Origin: Bauldia sp.
GTDB lineage: Bacteria > Pseudomonadota > Alphaproteobacteria > Rhizobiales > Kaistiaceae
Assembly (NCBI GenBank): GCA_020442095.1
Contig: JAGRKY010000594.1
Location: forward strand, 1-5,955
DNA: 5,955 nt
Reading direction: 5' to 3'
Below are positions 4,647 to 5,955 of this stretch, piece by piece. The notes below the pieces were generated by a model, which saw nothing but the letters and a program-made list of their open reading frames with translations, had not been told where the DNA came from and did not search any database. A program made the translations under genes and the position numbers. Position 1 is the stretch's first letter; each line of letters begins with the position of its first letter.

Positions 4647-5955
4647 ATGAAAAGGGTACAGATTGGGCCGCACGGGGGCGACGTTCACGTCGTTTCGGAT
4701 GCCGGGGGGCCTGTCTTGCTGACGATCAGGGAGCTTGCCGCGATTCCGTTGCTTGCGCCGCTTGGCAAGCGGCACCTCGCCGACCTGCTGCGGCTCGCGG
4801 CCGACATTCGCCTCGGCCCGGGAGAATACGTGGTCAACGAGGGCGACGAGCCCGCCTTCTTCCTTGTCCTGGAAGGCGAGATCGAGGTCGTCAAGCTGAT
4901 CGACGGAGAGGAACGGACGATCGGGAAACGCGGCGTCGGCCAGCTCCACGGCGAGGTCCCGCTTGCCTATGGCGGCGCGTTTCAGGCCGGCGGCCGCGCC
5001 GCCATCGCTTCTCGCGTTCTCAAGGTCAGCGCACGCCAGTACCACCTGATCGCCGACGAGGTTCCGGGCTTCGCCGATGCGGTGAATGATCTGGCGCGCG
5101 AGCGGCTCAGCGGGCTCAAGGGCATCGCCTCGGCGCCGCATCCCGCCCAGGTCACCATCGTCGGCCATCGCTGGGACACGACCTGCGTCGCGCTCCGTCG
5201 ATTCCTGTCGAGCAATCAGATCGTCTTCGACTCGCTCATTCTCGAAGCGCCGGAATTCGAGGGCCATTGGACCGGCGCGATGCCGGCCGACCGGGATCTT
5301 CCCCTCGTCAAGCTCGTGGACGGGACGGTGCTGGCGCGGCCGAACCATCGCCAGCTCGCCGAAAGGCTCCACCTCCAGACCGTTCCTCACCACGCCGAAT
5401 ACGATTCCGTCATCGTCGGCGGCGGGCCGGCGGGACTGGCGGCCGCTGTCTACGGCGCATCGGAAGGATTGCGGACGATCGTCATCGAGCGCGAAACCCC
5501 CGGCGGCCAGGCCGGCACGTCGTCCCGCATCGAAAACTACCTCGGTTTCCCGAGCGGCATTTCCGGCGACGAGCTGGCGGACCGGGCGCTCCGCCAGGCC
5601 CGGCGCCTCGGGGCCGAGATCCTGGTCACGCGATCGATCGAGGGCATCGACCCCGAGACCCGCAACATCACGCTGGATGGCGGCGACGTGCTGCATGCCC
5701 GCACCATCATCCTCGCCACCGGCGTCAGCTGGCGCCACCTCGCGCTGGACGGCTTCGACCGGCTGATCGGGCGGGGCATCTACTACGGCGCGTCGCGAAC
5801 CGAGGCGGATGTCACCCAGGGCCTCGACATCCACCTCATCGGTGCCGGCAATTCCGCCGGACAGGCGGCCATGTTCTTCGCCAACCATGCGCGGACCGTC
5901 GCGCTGATCGTTCGCGGCGACAGCCTCGAAAAGAGCATGTCGCAGTATCTCGTCG
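4647..5955 (+). CDS. Cyclic-nucleotide-binding-domain / thioredoxin-reductase-like FAD oxidoreductase (3' end beyond window)
   Basis: The frame from ATG 4647 is open to the window edge (436 codons). Residues about 28-155 resemble a cNMP-binding domain: [30 protein letters not shown], then HGEVPL and GGRAAI where the phosphate-binding cassette's Gly-Glu and Arg belong. Residues about 167-245 resemble a glutaredoxin/thioredoxin fold, with WDTTC (176-180) at the CxxC site. From 252 it is TrxR-like: FAD-binding [34 protein letters not shown] at 357-359, and nucleotide-binding [12 protein letters not shown] (397-408). [11 protein letters not shown] replaces the usual ACATCDG active site, and Cys180 is the only cysteine visible. 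An FAD/NAD(P)H-dependent redox enzyme tuned by a small ligand is inferred; its substrate is unknown. The ATG lacks a clear Shine-Dalgarno. A TTG at 4716, six bases after GGGGGG, would give a more family-like N terminus. Confidence 0.9.
   Translation, partial: MKRVQIGPHGGDVHVVSDAGGPVLLTIRELAAIPLLAPLGKRHLADLLRLAADIRLGPGEYVVNEGDEPAFFLVLEGEIEVVKLIDGEERTIGKRGVGQLHGEVPLAYGGAFQAGGRAAIASRVLKVSARQYHLIADEVPGFADAVNDLARERLSGLKGIASAPHPAQVTIVGHRWDTTCVALRRFLSSNQIVFDSLILEAPEFEGHWTGAMPADRDLPLVKLVDGTVLARPNHRQLAERLHLQTVPHHAEYDSVIVGGGPAGLAAAVYGASEGLRTIVIERETPGGQAGTSSRIENYLGFPSGISGDELADRALRQARRLGAEILVTRSIEGIDPETRNITLDGGDVLHARTIILATGVSWRHLALDGFDRLIGRGIYYGASRTEADVTQGLDIHLIGAGNSAGQAAMFFANHARTVALIVRGDSLEKSMSQYLV

Noticed and set aside
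2321..4650. Long + strand open frames (2321-3328 and 3409-4650) opposite the terC-like gene and kdsA
   Set aside because: Both are charged, motif-free translations that mirror well-supported genes on the other strand.
4617..5888. 423-codon open frame on the - strand opposite the flavoprotein
   Set aside because: It has no recognisable motif and shows the compositional bias of an antisense shadow. The + strand carries clear FAD- and nucleotide-binding motifs throughout.

Overview
The window reads as a high-GC alphaproteobacterial chromosome segment, most likely from the Hyphomicrobiales (Rhizobiales). This rests on strong GC bias at third codon positions, rhizobial-looking KdsA and TerC proteins, and a cyclic-nucleotide-domain/thioredoxin-reductase-like fusion of a type I recall from that order. 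The taxonomic call is an inference from protein flavour; no marker gene is present. I see no mobile element, CRISPR array, tRNA or rRNA. No gene-free stretch exceeds 300 bases; the longest is 236 bases.

Left block, + strand (1-1241): the 3' end of an unrecognised gene, then, one base after its stop, a TMEM175-family potassium channel-like protein, and 44 bases later an RBBP9/YdeN-type small alpha/beta hydrolase. The tight spacing suggests co-transcription.

Middle block, - strand (1231-4536, transcribed right to left): kdsA (metal-dependent type KDO-8-phosphate synthase), a 236-base spacer with small dyads and an imperfect tandem repeat, a TerC/Alx-family membrane protein with a probable TTG start, and nhaA (Na+/H+ antiporter). 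The terC-like stop lies 17 bases inside nhaA, so the two are probably translationally coupled. nhaA meets the hydrolase gene tail to tail with an 11-base overlap.

Right block, + strand (4647 to the window end): a gene divergent from kdsA that encodes a three-part protein: a cyclic-nucleotide-binding-like domain, a glutaredoxin/thioredoxin-fold-like segment, and a thioredoxin-reductase-like flavoprotein. It is cut by the window edge. The visible 436 residues contain a single cysteine, so both expected CxxC redox centres are absent in the portion that should carry them.

Three neighbouring membrane proteins (TMEM175-like, NhaA, TerC-like) all concern cation or pH balance, while kdsA serves lipopolysaccharide core synthesis. 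The most unusual item is the cysteine-poor cNMP/TrxR-like fusion. It belongs to a family I recognise, but its biochemistry is poorly defined as far as I know. I found no convincing wholly new multi-gene system here.
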